Source: Gemmatimonadota bacterium
GTDB taxonomy: Bacteria > Gemmatimonadota > Gemmatimonadetes > Gemmatimonadales > GWC2-71-9
DNA length: 64,000 nucleotides
Reading direction: 5' to 3'
NCBI GenBank assembly: GCA_003222135.1
Contig: QHUM01000042.1
Coordinates: 1-64,000, forward strand
How positions within the stretch are numbered: the stretch's first letter is position 1; each line of letters starts with the position of its first letter. This document shows, in pieces, positions 44,029-54,600 of the stretch. A program made the translations under genes and the position numbers. Under the pieces are notes generated by a model that was not told the DNA's origin, ran no database searches, and saw nothing but the letters and a program-made list of their open reading frames with translations.

Positions 44029-45168
44029 ATGCCTCGGCTTCTGCTCGCCTTGCTGGTGTCGAGCGCTAATCAGTTTGCGCCCGAAACGACATCGTGCAAG
44101 CCATGCCACGAGCGGATCGTCGCGACATTCCTTCAGACTGCCCACCTCGCGACGTCCGCTGAAGCAACGGCCAGGTCCATCAAGGGGCGATTCTCCGCGG
44201 GGTACAACGTCCTCCGGACCAGCTCGCCCGGCGTCTCCTTCAAGATGGACGAGCGCACCGGTGTTTTCTACCAGACCGGCGTCGACTCGGCCCAGGGTCG
44301 ATCCACAACCAGGCGCATCGATCTGGTCGTCGGGTCGGGGAGACGAGGGCAATCGTATCTCTACTGGAACGGCGGGCTCCTGTTCGAATTGCCGGTCTCC
44401 TATCTGACTGGACCGCGGCAGTGGATCAACAGCCCCGGCTACTCGGATGGGGAGATCGACTTCGGACGACTCATCGTGCCTCGCTGTCTGGAGTGTCACA
44501 GCACGACGTTTCCACTGCAAACCGAGCGGGGTGCGGTGCGATACTCCCGGCGGTACCGATTGGGCATTTCCTGTGAAAAGTGTCATGGCGAGGGGCGAGA
44601 ACACATCCGCTATCAGGCGTCTCATCCCGCGGAGACCCGCGGAGCGTTCATTCTCAATCCGGCGCGGTTCTCGAGAGACAGGAGGGTGGATAGTTGCGCC
44701 TTGTGCCATTCTGGAGAACGGGAGCCACGACGGCCGACCTTCTCATACCGGCCGGGCGAACGGTTGGACGACTATTTCGTCCATGAATCGGACGTAGCAG
44801 TTCCCGTTCCGGACGTGCACGGTGATCAGGTGGGTCTGCTGCGGCGCAGCAAGTGCTTTCGCGCGAGTCGGGACATGTCCTGCTCGACGTGCCACGACGT
44901 CCATCGGCCGGAACGCGACATCGCCTCGTTCGCTGAGAAGTGTCTGGGGTGTCATCAGACGGACGGACACCCGATGGCCGCCGAGATCGCAGGGCGCATG
45001 ATGACGTCCTGTATCGACTGCCACATGCCCACGCGAAAATCCAACGCGATCCAGATCAACACTCCGGGGAAGCAGGGCGCGCTGTATTTCCGCAGCCACG
45101 AGATAGGCATCTATCCCCGAGTCGCCGCTAGGGTGCTTCAATCGACCGAGCAAAAACAGAACCGATAA
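44029..45168 (+). CDS. Seven-heme cytochrome c
   Basis: The 379-residue protein has a signal peptide and seven CxxCH heme-binding motifs: CKPCH (23-27), CLECH, CEKCH, CALCH, CSTCH, CLGCH and CIDCH. The arrangement resembles the cytochrome c554 / DmsE-like multiheme families. It is exported and probably periplasmic or surface-exposed, in electron transfer. The ATG at 44029 places the first heme motif 22 residues in, just after a short signal peptide. The acceptor and donor are unknown; no cytochrome maturation genes are in the window. Confidence 0.9.
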   Translation: MPRLLLALLVSSANQFAPETTSCKPCHERIVATFLQTAHLATSAEATARSIKGRFSAGYNVLRTSSPGVSFKMDERTGVFYQTGVDSAQGRSTTRRIDLVVGSGRRGQSYLYWNGGLLFELPVSYLTGPRQWINSPGYSDGEIDFGRLIVPRCLECHSTTFPLQTERGAVRYSRRYRLGISCEKCHGEGREHIRYQASHPAETRGAFILNPARFSRDRRVDSCALCHSGEREPRRPTFSYRPGERLDDYFVHESDVAVPVPDVHGDQVGLLRRSKCFRASRDMSCSTCHDVHRPERDIASFAEKCLGCHQTDGHPMAAEIAGRMMTSCIDCHMPTRKSNAIQINTPGKQGALYFRSHEIGIYPRVAARVLQSTEQKQNR

Positions 45169-45193
45169 CGGATGCGAGCGGAGCCGCCCGCGC

Positions 45194-45934
45194 TCAGGGT
45201 GCGGACTTGGTCCAGATGGCGATGACGCCGCAGCCCGAGTTGGTCCCGATGAACTCGCCTGGTGTCTCGGAGGAGCCGCGGTAGATCTCGATGCCCTGGA
45301 CGTCCTGCGGCGGGGTGTTGCGCGCGAAGTAGGGCGTCGACTCCTGGCCGTCGAGGAAGTATTGCGGGTAGCACCCCGGCGGCGACCGGACCATCTTCGC
45401 GATGCAGGTGTTCGAGAGGCACACTTGCTCCACCCCTCGAACCGTCACAAGGATGTCGATAAGGGTGGCCGAGCCCGCGCGCTCGATCTGCTCCTTGGTG
45501 ATGAAGTAGCCCACGCGTGAGTGACGCCGCCGCTCGAAGTCCGCGAACCGTTTCCCGAGCGCGCTCGGCTTGGTTTCGACCACGACGCCTGGCAGCTGGT
45601 ACGTCGGGTCCAGCTCGAATACGTGCACGAGCGTCTTCCCCTCGCGGAAGCTGATCCGCCACGAGGCCGGCGAATAGCCCGCCGCGCTGATTTCGAGCAT
45701 GTACTGGCCGGGCGCGAGCGTCAGCTCGAAGTTGCCGACGCTGTCCGCCGCGACGGAATCGCGGGCGTCGATCACGATGCGGACGCCGCGGATCGGCTCC
45801 CCCGTGACCCGGGCCACAACCTGCCCGCGGAGCACCCCCGGGCGGCTCTGCTGGGCGGGCGCCTCCTGCGGTAAGGAAAGGCCGAGGGCGACGACCACCC
45901 AGGGAGCTGCGCGCTGCGTGTCGAAGAGGGACAT
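45194..45934 (-). CDS. Carboxypeptidase-regulatory + TonB-plug-like protein without barrel
   Basis: The 246-residue protein has a signal peptide, a CarboxypepD_reg-like beta-sandwich (VLRGQVVARVTGEPIRGVRIVID) and a plug-like domain (YFITKEQIERAGSATLIDILV; PQYFLDGQ; GIEIYRGSSETPGEF). It lacks the 22-strand barrel of TonB-dependent receptors. Such proteins are frequent in Gemmatimonadota. Two related genes are in this window: 60144-60569 and the partial one at 63893-64000. Possible roles are periplasmic plug partner or substrate-binding accessory; this is inference. Confidence 0.75.
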   Translation of the reverse strand: MSLFDTQRAAPWVVVALGLSLPQEAPAQQSRPGVLRGQVVARVTGEPIRGVRIVIDARDSVAADSVGNFELTLAPGQYMLEISAAGYSPASWRISFREGKTLVHVFELDPTYQLPGVVVETKPSALGKRFADFERRRHSRVGYFITKEQIERAGSATLIDILVTVRGVEQVCLSNTCIAKMVRSPPGCYPQYFLDGQESTPYFARNTPPQDVQGIEIYRGSSETPGEFIGTNSGCGVIAIWTKSAP

Positions 45935-46198
45935 GACGTGCGCCTGAGGTCTTGGGTCGCTCGGGCTATAGTACCACCCTGCAACTACCCCGGAAAGAGG
46001 CTCCCGGGGCGGCGTTCGGTACGATCTTGCGCCCTTCCTGGGCGGCCCGCAGTATATGCATGCCGTCGGTCCCCCGGCTTCTGCCGGGGCGTTCCTCACT
46101 TCCGGTGCCGTCACACCGGTCCGGCAAGCGTTGAATGTAGGACGGCGTGCAGCTGGGCATTGCGTCACCCCGAGCCACCACTTCTCAGGGGGGTCAGC
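45935..46198. other. Divergent intergenic region with leader hairpin
   Basis: This 264-bp gap separates the plug protein gene (minus) from the SusC gene (plus). It contains a perfect hairpin CCCCGGC-TTCT-GCCGGGG at 46072-46089 without a T-run and a TATAGT at 45966. No coding frame is convincing. Confidence 0.4.
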
Positions 46199-49100
46199 AT
46201 GAAGCACGCGACGTTGCGCACATCCGGAGTCCTCGCCGTCACCACGGCACTGCTGGTCGGCGCGGTGGGCTGGCTGCACGCGCAAGGCGCCGTCATCACC
46301 GGCAAGATCACCGGCCGCCAAGGGGAAGCGCTCGGCGGTGCGGTCGTCATCGTCGAGGAGCTGAGCATCGGCGTCGCGACGACGACGACCGGCACGTACA
46401 CTCTGACCGTGCCGCCGGAGCGCACCAAAGGGCAGACCGTGACGCTGCGCGCGCGGTACATCGGGTACTCGCCGGCGACGCGGCAGATCACGCTGACGCC
46501 GGGGACCCAGACCCAGAACCTCGAGCTCAAGTTCGACCCGATGACGCTCGACGCGGTCGTCGTGACGGGCGTGGCGGAGGCGACGGAGGCGAAGAAGCTC
46601 ACGTTCGCGGTGGGCCACGTCGACGCGTCGCAGCTGCAGCAGGCGCCGGCGGTCTCGGCGCTGGGCGCGCTCGAGGGGAAGGTGGCGGGAGCGCGGCTCT
46701 TGTCCGCGAACGGCGCCCCCGGCGGCGAGCCGGCGATCCGACTGCGCTCCGCCACGAGCATCAGCGGCACACAGGATCCGCTGATCATTGTGGACGGGAC
46801 GATCACGCGCCACGGCCTCGCGGACATCAACTCGGAAGACATCCAACGGGTCGAGGTCGTGAAGGGCGCGGCGGCGTCGTCGTTGTATGGCTCGGATGCG
46901 GCGAACGGGGTGGTGCAGGTCTTCACCAAGCGGGGCGACCGCATTCCCGACGGTCGGCTGGTCGTGACGGTCCGCAACGAGTACGGGGGGTCGTTCCGTC
47001 CGAAGACGATCCCGGTGTCGCTGGCGCATCCCTACCTCGCCGACTCGGCTGGGAACTACATCGACGCGACCGGGAATGTTCTCACACCGAACCAGAAACC
47101 CGTGGTGAAGGCCGACCGGATCGCGGACGTCCCCTACAAGACGCTGTACGACGAGCAGGGAGCGGTCCTGACCCATGGCCCGTTCTATACCAACTACCTC
47201 TCCATCGGGCAGCGGCGCGGCAACACGAACTTCAACGTCTCGTTCCAGAACACCAAGCAGGACGGCATCATCATCCTGTTGAAGGGCTACAACCGGCAGA
47301 ACTTCCGGCTGAACCTCGATCAGGCGCTCACGCCCCGGCTCGACCTCTCGGTGGGCGGCTTCTTCGGCAAGTCGAACAACAACCAGGTCGCGCAGGGTCC
47401 CGGCTCCCCCTTCTTCGCGGTGACGTTCGTCGAGCCCAACATCAACCTGGCCGCGCCGAACCCGGATGGCACCCCGTTCGCGGCGAAGATTCCATTCCGC
47501 CTGTCGAACGCCGAGAACCCGCTCTACCGGCTCGCCAACGAGCACATCAGCACCGACCGGTCGCGCTACACCGGCAACGTGAAGGCGATCTACCGTGTGC
47601 TGGACTGGCTGTCGTTGGAAGGCAACTACAACTACGACCAGGAAGCCTCCAACTACACGGATGAGACGCCCAAAAACTACCTGAACCCACAAGGCTCCCC
47701 GACCGACGGGTCGCTCGTGAAGACCGATTCGAGCGGCCGCACGTTCAATACCGGCGCCACGCTGACGAGCGTCCGGACCTTCCGGCTCGGCTCCTGGAAC
47801 GTGAAGAACACAACCAAGGCCGCCGTGGTGTTCGAGGATCAGAACCGCGGCGTGTTCAGCCTCACCGGCAATGCGTTCGCGGTGGTGAAGACGCCGGAGT
47901 TCAACGCGATCGATTTGACCAAGCTGTCCCCTTCGTCCCGCGACGTGACGATCCGCAACCGGAACTACTACCTCATCTCCGGCTTCGACATCAAGGATCG
48001 TTACCTGATCGACGGCTTGGTGCGACGCGATGGATCGTCGCTGTTCGGCCCGGAGAGCCGCTGGCAGACCTACTATCGCGTGTCGGGCGCGTACCGTCTG
48101 TCCGAAGACTTGCACATCAATGGAGTCGACGAGCTCCGGCTGCGCGGCTCGTATGGTACGGCCGGCCTCCGCCCGGTGTACGACGCCCAGTACGAGAGCT
48201 TCGCCATCGTGGGCGGCGCGCCCGTGAAGCAGACACTCGGCAACAAGGCGCTCAAGCCGGCGCGCTCGGCCGAGACGGAAGTCGGTATCAACCTGGACCT
48301 GCTCGGTCGGTTTTCCCTGGAGTACTCGTACTCCCGCAAAGAGACGAAAGACCAGATCCTGCAGGTGCCGCTCTCCGCGGCGACCGGTTACCTGAATCAA
48401 TGGCAGAACGCCGCGACGCTGCTCGGGAACACGCACGAGCTGTCCCTGGGCGTGATCCTCGCGGATCGGCCGGAGTTCTCGTGGAGGTTGAACGTCGCGG
48501 CCGACCGGACCCGCCAGAAGATCACGCAGCTCAACACGGCGCCGTTCCTGGTCGGACCGGACTACGTCGGCAACAACGACGTGACCCAGCACTTCCTGAT
48601 CGCGGCGGGCGAAACTTTTGGCGTGATCTACGGCACCAAGACCATCCGGAATCTCTCCGACCTGTACGCGGATACGTCGAAGCATGACGTTTGCCCCGGC
48701 ACCTGGTGCCGTGACAGCTTGGTCGTGAACGAGGAAGGGTACGTCGTCCGCAAGAGCGTCTGGCAGACCGTCAACGAGAAGCCGATGGCGTATCAGTTCT
48801 ACGATGCCAGTGGCAGGCTGGTCAGGACCGTCAAGATCGCGGACGTGAACCCCGACTTCAATATGAGTTTCACGACCAACCTGCGGTACAAGAACTTTTC
48901 CGCCTACGCGCTCGTGGACTGGGTGCAGGGCGGCAAGATCTACAACGGCACGCGGCAGTGGCCCTTCTTCGAGCTGCGCGACCGCGTGTACGACCAGAGC
49001 AACAAGCCGGCGGCCCCGGCGGGCACGCCCTACAGCACCGGGAAGAAGTCGATCGACTACTACAACTTCTTCTACAACAGTATCAACCCCATCGACTTCT

Positions 49101-49363
49101 TCGTCGAGAACGGCACGTACGTCAAGATCAAGGAGCTGAACGTCAGCTACAGCTTCGGTCGCAGTACGCTGGGTAAGCTCGGGATCGGCCTCAACAACCT
49201 CCGCATCGGGGTGATCGGGCGCAATCTGTTCACCTTCACCAAGTACTCCGGCTACGATCCCGAGGTGGCCGGGCTGTCGGGCGACCCCTATTCGTTCCGC
49301 TTCGACGGGTTCTCGTATCCCAACTTCCGGACCTTCACCGGCTATGCCGAGGTGGACTTTTGA
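46199..49363 (+). CDS. SusC/RagA-type TonB-dependent outer-membrane receptor (1)
   Basis: The 1054-residue protein has a signal peptide (to about 29), a CarboxypepD_reg domain (VITGKITGRQGEALGGAVVIVEE), a plug with the SusC signature (DPLIIVDGTITRHGLADINSEDIQRVEVVKGAAASSLYGSDAANGV, landmarks VEVVKGAAASSLYGSDAANGV given as VVKGAAASSLYGS) and a long barrel ending in Phe (GYAEVDF). It is followed by its SusD partner and a beta-propeller gene. It imports an oligomeric substrate of unknown nature. AGGGGGG precedes the ATG at 46199. Confidence 0.94.
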   Translation: MKHATLRTSGVLAVTTALLVGAVGWLHAQGAVITGKITGRQGEALGGAVVIVEELSIGVATTTTGTYTLTVPPERTKGQTVTLRARYIGYSPATRQITLTPGTQTQNLELKFDPMTLDAVVVTGVAEATEAKKLTFAVGHVDASQLQQAPAVSALGALEGKVAGARLLSANGAPGGEPAIRLRSATSISGTQDPLIIVDGTITRHGLADINSEDIQRVEVVKGAAASSLYGSDAANGVVQVFTKRGDRIPDGRLVVTVRNEYGGSFRPKTIPVSLAHPYLADSAGNYIDATGNVLTPNQKPVVKADRIADVPYKTLYDEQGAVLTHGPFYTNYLSIGQRRGNTNFNVSFQNTKQDGIIILLKGYNRQNFRLNLDQALTPRLDLSVGGFFGKSNNNQVAQGPGSPFFAVTFVEPNINLAAPNPDGTPFAAKIPFRLSNAENPLYRLANEHISTDRSRYTGNVKAIYRVLDWLSLEGNYNYDQEASNYTDETPKNYLNPQGSPTDGSLVKTDSSGRTFNTGATLTSVRTFRLGSWNVKNTTKAAVVFEDQNRGVFSLTGNAFAVVKTPEFNAIDLTKLSPSSRDVTIRNRNYYLISGFDIKDRYLIDGLVRRDGSSLFGPESRWQTYYRVSGAYRLSEDLHINGVDELRLRGSYGTAGLRPVYDAQYESFAIVGGAPVKQTLGNKALKPARSAETEVGINLDLLGRFSLEYSYSRKETKDQILQVPLSAATGYLNQWQNAATLLGNTHELSLGVILADRPEFSWRLNVAADRTRQKITQLNTAPFLVGPDYVGNNDVTQHFLIAAGETFGVIYGTKTIRNLSDLYADTSKHDVCPGTWCRDSLVVNEEGYVVRKSVWQTVNEKPMAYQFYDASGRLVRTVKIADVNPDFNMSFTTNLRYKNFSAYALVDWVQGGKIYNGTRQWPFFELRDRVYDQSNKPAAPAGTPYSTGKKSIDYYNFFYNSINPIDFFVENGTYVKIKELNVSYSFGRSTLGKLGIGLNNLRIGVIGRNLFTFTKYSGYDPEVAGLSGDPYSFRFDGFSYPNFRTFTGYAEVDF

Positions 49364-49398
49364 ACCCCCGGCGCGACCTTCCGAGGAGCGCGAACGCC

Positions 49399-51540
49399 AT
49401 GAGCACGAGGACACGAATCCCCGCGGCGTGGAGCCTCGTCGCGACGCTGCTCGTCGCCGGCGGGTGCGACACGCTCAACGTCAGCAACCCCAACGCGCCG
49501 GACTCGCCGCGCCTCTTGTCGGACCCGGCGACGGTGCAGTCGATCGCGGTGGGGGCGTTGCGGACCTGGTACAACACCACCCAGGCGATGGATCCCGATG
49601 GCTCGCTGATCGTGATGGCGCGCAGCCACGTCGCGTCGTGGAACAACTGGCAGATCCGGATCTACACCGGTTGCACCACCGGTCCGGCACCCACCTACGG
49701 CACGTGCGGGACGACCATCGGCACGTACCCGCGGATCGAGTGGCAGAACGACCCCACGGCGGCGGCCCGTGTCCAGATCGAGGGCTACTGGTATGGCTAT
49801 TACTCCGCCCTGTCCTCGGCCAACGACGTGCTGAAGGCCATCCGGGTGACCAAGCTGGTCATAACGGACTCGGTGACGACGAAGATGGTGGAGACCATGG
49901 CCGTACTGGCGCAGGCCCTCACCCTGAGCGGCATCGCGCTCAACTACGACAAGGGCTTCATCGTCGACTACAACACGGACCTCACGACGCTCCAGTTCTC
50001 CACCCGGGCGCAGCTCCGCGACGCCGCGCTCGCCAAGTTCGATGAGGCCATCACGCTGGCGAACGCGAACAAGTTCACGGTCCCGGACAACTTCTTCAAC
50101 TCCCCGGGCACCGCGTACGACAACAAGATGATCGCGCAGATCGCCAACACCATGGCGGCGCGGACGCTGGCGTATTTCGCCCGTGATGCCGCTGAGAACG
50201 CGGCCGTCGATTGGGCGCGGGTCGTGGGTTATGCCTCCAAGGGGATCAGCAGCGGCACGGCGTTCGATTGGGTCTTCAAGCATGACGGCTGCGTCAACTA
50301 CTGCGACTACTTGAAGAACTGGAGCAACGACATGACCACGATGCGGGTCCACACCCGCGTCGCGCACCTGCTCGATCCGGTGTCGCAAGAGGACCCGTGG
50401 CCGATCAACAACCCGCTGTCCCGACCGACGGCGGGGATCACGGGGAGCCCGCTGGCCCAGGCGGTGACGCCCCTGTCCATGCAGTACATCACGACCGGCC
50501 GGCAGATCTCCGTGGATACCGAGCTGGTCGTCGTGACGGGCACGACCGCGACCACGTTCACGGCCGTGGTCACGCAGGATCATCCGGGTCCCACCACCCT
50601 TTCGGCCGCGATTACGAAGGATACCGTGCCACAGGCAGCGACACCGGCATCGATGACCGGTATTCATGTCGGCGCTCTGGTATGGGTTGAAGACACGGCG
50701 ACCACCCAACCGCGGGAGGTCGTCACGGTCAAATCAGTAACCGCGACGACGTTCACGGCCCTGTTCAAGAAAAATCATCCGGCCGGCGCCACGGTCTCGC
50801 TGACGATCCACCGCAACAAGGGCGCGCAAGGCAACCCCCAGCCCAGCTCGCCCGACAAGCGACTCGGCGATGGCACGTACGGGACGGGAAAATTCGCGGC
50901 CAACGTCACGGAAACGCCTGACGCCGACGCCGGCGCCGGTACCGACTACGCGTGGAGCTTCGACGAGGCGATCCAGCCTTCTGCCCGTGGCTCGTGGCAC
51001 CAGACCTCGATCGGGCAAGTCCGCTACATCACGCTCAGCGGCATCGATCCCAACGGCACGAGCGCCGGGTTCGGACCGGGGCCGGTGGTGCTGGGGGCTG
51101 AGAACGATCTACTCTGGGCGGAGGGTCTGATCAGGAGCGGCGGCAGCGCGGTCACCGCGGCTGGGCTCATCAATAAGAGCCGGGTGGGTCGCGGTGGTCT
51201 TCCCGCGCTCACCGGGGCGGAGACGGCAGCGCAGCTGCTCGCGGCCCTGCAATATGAGCAGGACGTGGAGCTGCCGGGGTCGAACGTAGCGCCCTATTAC
51301 AACCAGCGACGCATCGATGGGTTAGAGGCGCTGACGCCGCACGAGATGCCGGTTCCGGCGAAGGAGTTGGGCGTGCTGCAGCAGCCGCTCTACACCTGGG
51401 GTGGCGGTAACCCGCCCAACAGTCCATCGGCGCCCGCGGGGAGCATCGCGGCGCTGCGAGCCGCGCCGCTGATCTGGCCGATCATCGAGCAGCAGATGCT
51501 CATGCAGGCAAGAGCCAACCCCCGGCGGGCTCGCCAGTAA
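49399..51540 (+). CDS. SusD/RagB-like surface lipoprotein (1) with inserted repeat module
   Basis: The 713-residue protein has a lipoprotein signal (LLVAGGCDTLNVSNPN), TPR-like helices of SusD (YWYGYYSALSSANDVLKAI) and the C-terminal SusD part. Residues about 368-475 carry an insertion with two similar beta-rich units (TTATTFTAVVTQDHPGPTTL and VTATTFTALFKKNHPAGATV) seen in phage/surface repeat proteins, not in typical SusD. That makes it longer than usual (450-600). It pairs with the SusC gene 35 bp upstream. Confidence 0.86.
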   Translation: MSTRTRIPAAWSLVATLLVAGGCDTLNVSNPNAPDSPRLLSDPATVQSIAVGALRTWYNTTQAMDPDGSLIVMARSHVASWNNWQIRIYTGCTTGPAPTYGTCGTTIGTYPRIEWQNDPTAAARVQIEGYWYGYYSALSSANDVLKAIRVTKLVITDSVTTKMVETMAVLAQALTLSGIALNYDKGFIVDYNTDLTTLQFSTRAQLRDAALAKFDEAITLANANKFTVPDNFFNSPGTAYDNKMIAQIANTMAARTLAYFARDAAENAAVDWARVVGYASKGISSGTAFDWVFKHDGCVNYCDYLKNWSNDMTTMRVHTRVAHLLDPVSQEDPWPINNPLSRPTAGITGSPLAQAVTPLSMQYITTGRQISVDTELVVVTGTTATTFTAVVTQDHPGPTTLSAAITKDTVPQAATPASMTGIHVGALVWVEDTATTQPREVVTVKSVTATTFTALFKKNHPAGATVSLTIHRNKGAQGNPQPSSPDKRLGDGTYGTGKFAANVTETPDADAGAGTDYAWSFDEAIQPSARGSWHQTSIGQVRYITLSGIDPNGTSAGFGPGPVVLGAENDLLWAEGLIRSGGSAVTAAGLINKSRVGRGGLPALTGAETAAQLLAALQYEQDVELPGSNVAPYYNQRRIDGLEALTPHEMPVPAKELGVLQQPLYTWGGGNPPNSPSAPAGSIAALRAAPLIWPIIEQQMLMQARANPRRARQ

Positions 51541-51570
51541 GTCGGCTCGACTCGTAGTTGGGTCGAACCC

Positions 51571-51607
51571 CAACAGGCGCGTCGCTCCGCGGCGCGCCTG
51601 TTGGTTT
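51571..51607 (+). terminator. Rho-independent terminator
   Basis: An 11-bp stem CAACAGGCGCG / CGCGCCTGTTG with an 11-nt loop is followed by GTTT. It ends the first SusCD unit. Confidence 0.75.
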
Positions 51608-51636
51608 GCCGGACCTGTTTGAAGGAGCGTCTGGGA

Positions 51637-54600
51637 TTGCGATACCTGTCGGCGGCCCTCGCGCTCGTCTCGGCGTGCCGGGGTGCGGCGCCCGCGTGGC
51701 ATGAGGAGGCCGGGTATCGCTGGCGCGAGCTGCGCGTGGCGCGCCGTGGCGGTCCAGGGTTCGCGCAGCTGCCCGCCTCCCGCACCGGCATCCGCTTCAC
51801 CAATAGCGTCACGCTCGACAGCGCGCTCTGGAATCGCCACCTGGCGCAAGGCGGCGGCGTCGCCCTGGGCGACGTGGACGGCGACGGCCTTCCCGACGTC
51901 TACTTGACGAGCAACCAAGGCTCGAACGTCCTGTACAAGAACCTGGGCGACTGGCGCTTCGAGGATGTGACCGCCCGAGCCGGCGTCGCCCTGACCGGGC
52001 GCCATTCCACTGGCGCCGTGTTCGCGGACGTGGACGGCGACGGCGACCTGGACCTGCTGGTCAGCACGCTGGGCGGCGGCGTGGCGCTCTTCGTGAACGA
52101 CGGGCACGGCGTGTTCATCGAGCGGACGGCCGAGGCGGGGCTCGCGTCGCGCGCCGGCAGCATGACGATGACCCTGAGCGACGTGGATGGGGACGGTCAC
52201 CTCGATCTCTACGTGGCCAACTACAAGACCCGGACGGCGATGGATGTCTATCCACCGCAGGAACGGGCGTTCGATCAGGTGGTCCGGCCGGTCGGGAAGC
52301 GCTTCGAAGTCGTCCCCAAGTTCCAGCAGGAGTACCGCGTCGTGGATCGGCCCGAGTACGGCCTGGTGTCGATGCAGCAGCGCGCCGACCCGGACGGCTT
52401 CTATCTGAACGACGGCAAGGGCCACTTCACGCTGGTGCCGTGGACATCGGCGCGGTTCCGCGACGAGACCGGCAAGCCGCTCCGCGCGGCGCCGGAATAC
52501 TTCGCGCTGTCCGCCAAGTTTACCGATGTGGACGGTGACGGGGCGCCCGACCTGTACGTGTGCGACGATTTCGAGGACCCGGATTTCCTGTGGCTGAACG
52601 ACGGGAACGGGACGTTTCGCGAGGCTCCCCGGCTCGCGCTCCGCAGCACCAGCAACTCCTCGATGGCGGTGGACTTCTCCGATGTCGATCGCGACGGTCA
52701 GGTGGACATCTTCGTCGCGGACATGCTCGGCCGGGGCCCGCGCCGCAAGACGGAGGTGCCCACCCACACGCCCCTCCCCAAGCTGGTCGGGCAGATCGAC
52801 GACCGACCGCAGTGGCAGCGCAACACGCTGCTCAAGAATCGCGGCGACGGCACGTTCGCGGAAATCGCGGGCTTCGCCGGCGTCGAAGCCTCGGACTGGT
52901 CCTGGGACGCGCAGTTCCTGGACGTGGATCTCGACGGCTACGAGGACCTGCTCATCACCACCGGGCACCTGTGGGACGTCATGGATGCCGACACCTGGGA
53001 GCGGGCCCGGACGACGTTCTCGGGGCCCGAGTGGCGCCGGGAGCTCGCGCAGTTCCCCAAGCTGGCGCTGCCGAGCGTCGCCTTCCGCAACAACGGCGAC
53101 CTCACGTTCTCGGAGGTCGGCCGGCGGTGGGGGTTCGGCGCCGACGATGCGATCTCGCACGGCATGGCCATGGCGGACCTGGACGGCGATGGGGCCCTGG
53201 ACGTCGTGGTCAATCGACTGGGCTCGCCGGCAGCGGTGTTTCGCAACCTCGCCAGTGCGGCGCGCGTGGCCGTGCGGCTGCGCGGCCAGGCGCCGAACAC
53301 GGCGGCTGCGGGCTCGAAGATCCGGGTCCTGGGCGGCCCGGTCGCCGTGCAGCAGAAAGAGGTCGTGCTGGGCGGTAGCTACCTCTCCGGCTCCGATCCA
53401 CTCTACAGTTTCGCCGCCGGGAAGGCGCAGGAGCTGACGATCGAAGTGGACTGGCGGCGCGGCGCGCATTCGGTGATTCGCCACGTCAGCCCGAATCGCG
53501 AATACGAGATCGTGGAGCCGCCGGCCACCCCAAGCGTGACCCCCAGCCCCCAGCCCCCAGCCCCTTGGTTCCGCGACGTCTCGCCGCGGCTCGATCACCG
53601 CCACGTCGACACGCCGTACAATGACTGGGCCCGCCAGCCCCTGCTCCCGCAGGCGCTGAGCCGGCTCGGCCCCGGGATCACCTGGTATGACGTCGACGAC
53701 GACGGTGCCGAGGACCTGTTGATCACCTCGGGCGCGGGCGGTGCGTTGGCGTACTACCGGAACGAGCAGGGCCGCTTCACGAAGGTCCGCCTCCACCTTC
53801 CCCTCGCGCGCTACGACGAGACCACGGTGTTACCGCTGCCGGACGGCGACGGCGGCACGGTGTTGCTCGTCGGCGAGTCGAGCTACGAGTCGCGGACGCC
53901 GGCTGAAGCCGCGGCGGTGCCGTCGGTGCTCGCAGTCGTGCCCCGCACCGGTGCGACCCTCCCGGTCGTGCCCGGAGACGTCGCGAGTATCGGCCCGCTG
54001 GCTCTGGCCGACCTGGATGGGGATGGCGACCTGGACCTGTTCGTCGGCGGCCGCGTCCTGCCGGGCGCGTACCCGAAGCCGCCCTCCTCGCGGCTCTTCC
54101 GGAACGACGGCGGCCGCTTCGTACGGGACGAGACCAACACCCCACTGTTCGACCGCGTCGGCCTCGTCTCGGCCGCGGTGTTTTCCGACGTGAACGGCGA
54201 CGGCTGGCCCGATCTGATCCTCGCGCCGGAGTGGGGGTCGCTCAAGCTGTTCTTGAACGACCACGGCCGGTTGCGCGACGCGAGCGCCGAGTGGGGACTG
54301 GACCGCTGGGTGGGTCGCTGGAACGGCGTGACGACGGGCGATTTAAACGGTGATGGTCGGCTGGATATCGTCGCGACGAGCTGGGGTCGGAACACCAGGT
54401 ATCACGTCGATGCCGCACACCCGCTGCTCTTGTACTACGGCAACTTCACCGGCTCGCACCGCTGGGACATGGTCGAGGCCCAGTATGACGACCGGCTGCA
54501 CGCCGTCGCTCCGCTGACGCCGCTCGGCCGCCTCATGACCGCGTTGCCGGCGGTGCGGTTCCGGACGCGCACCTTTGCGGCGTATGCCAACGCCACGCTC

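Noticed and set aside
45194..49414. Minus-strand frame of 1406 codons spanning the SusC gene
   Set aside because: Only the last 246 codons (start 45934) encode a recognisable protein; the remainder is antisense to the SusC receptor.
51684..51700. TGGCATGAGGAGGCC as another sigma-54 promoter
   Set aside because: It lies inside the FG-GAP coding region, lacks GTGC/TTGC at the right distance and has no activator motif upstream.
51322..53796. Minus-strand frame of 824 codons within the FG-GAP gene
   Set aside because: Antisense to repeated DVDGDG motifs on the plus strand; composition is Arg/Val/His-rich without domain features.
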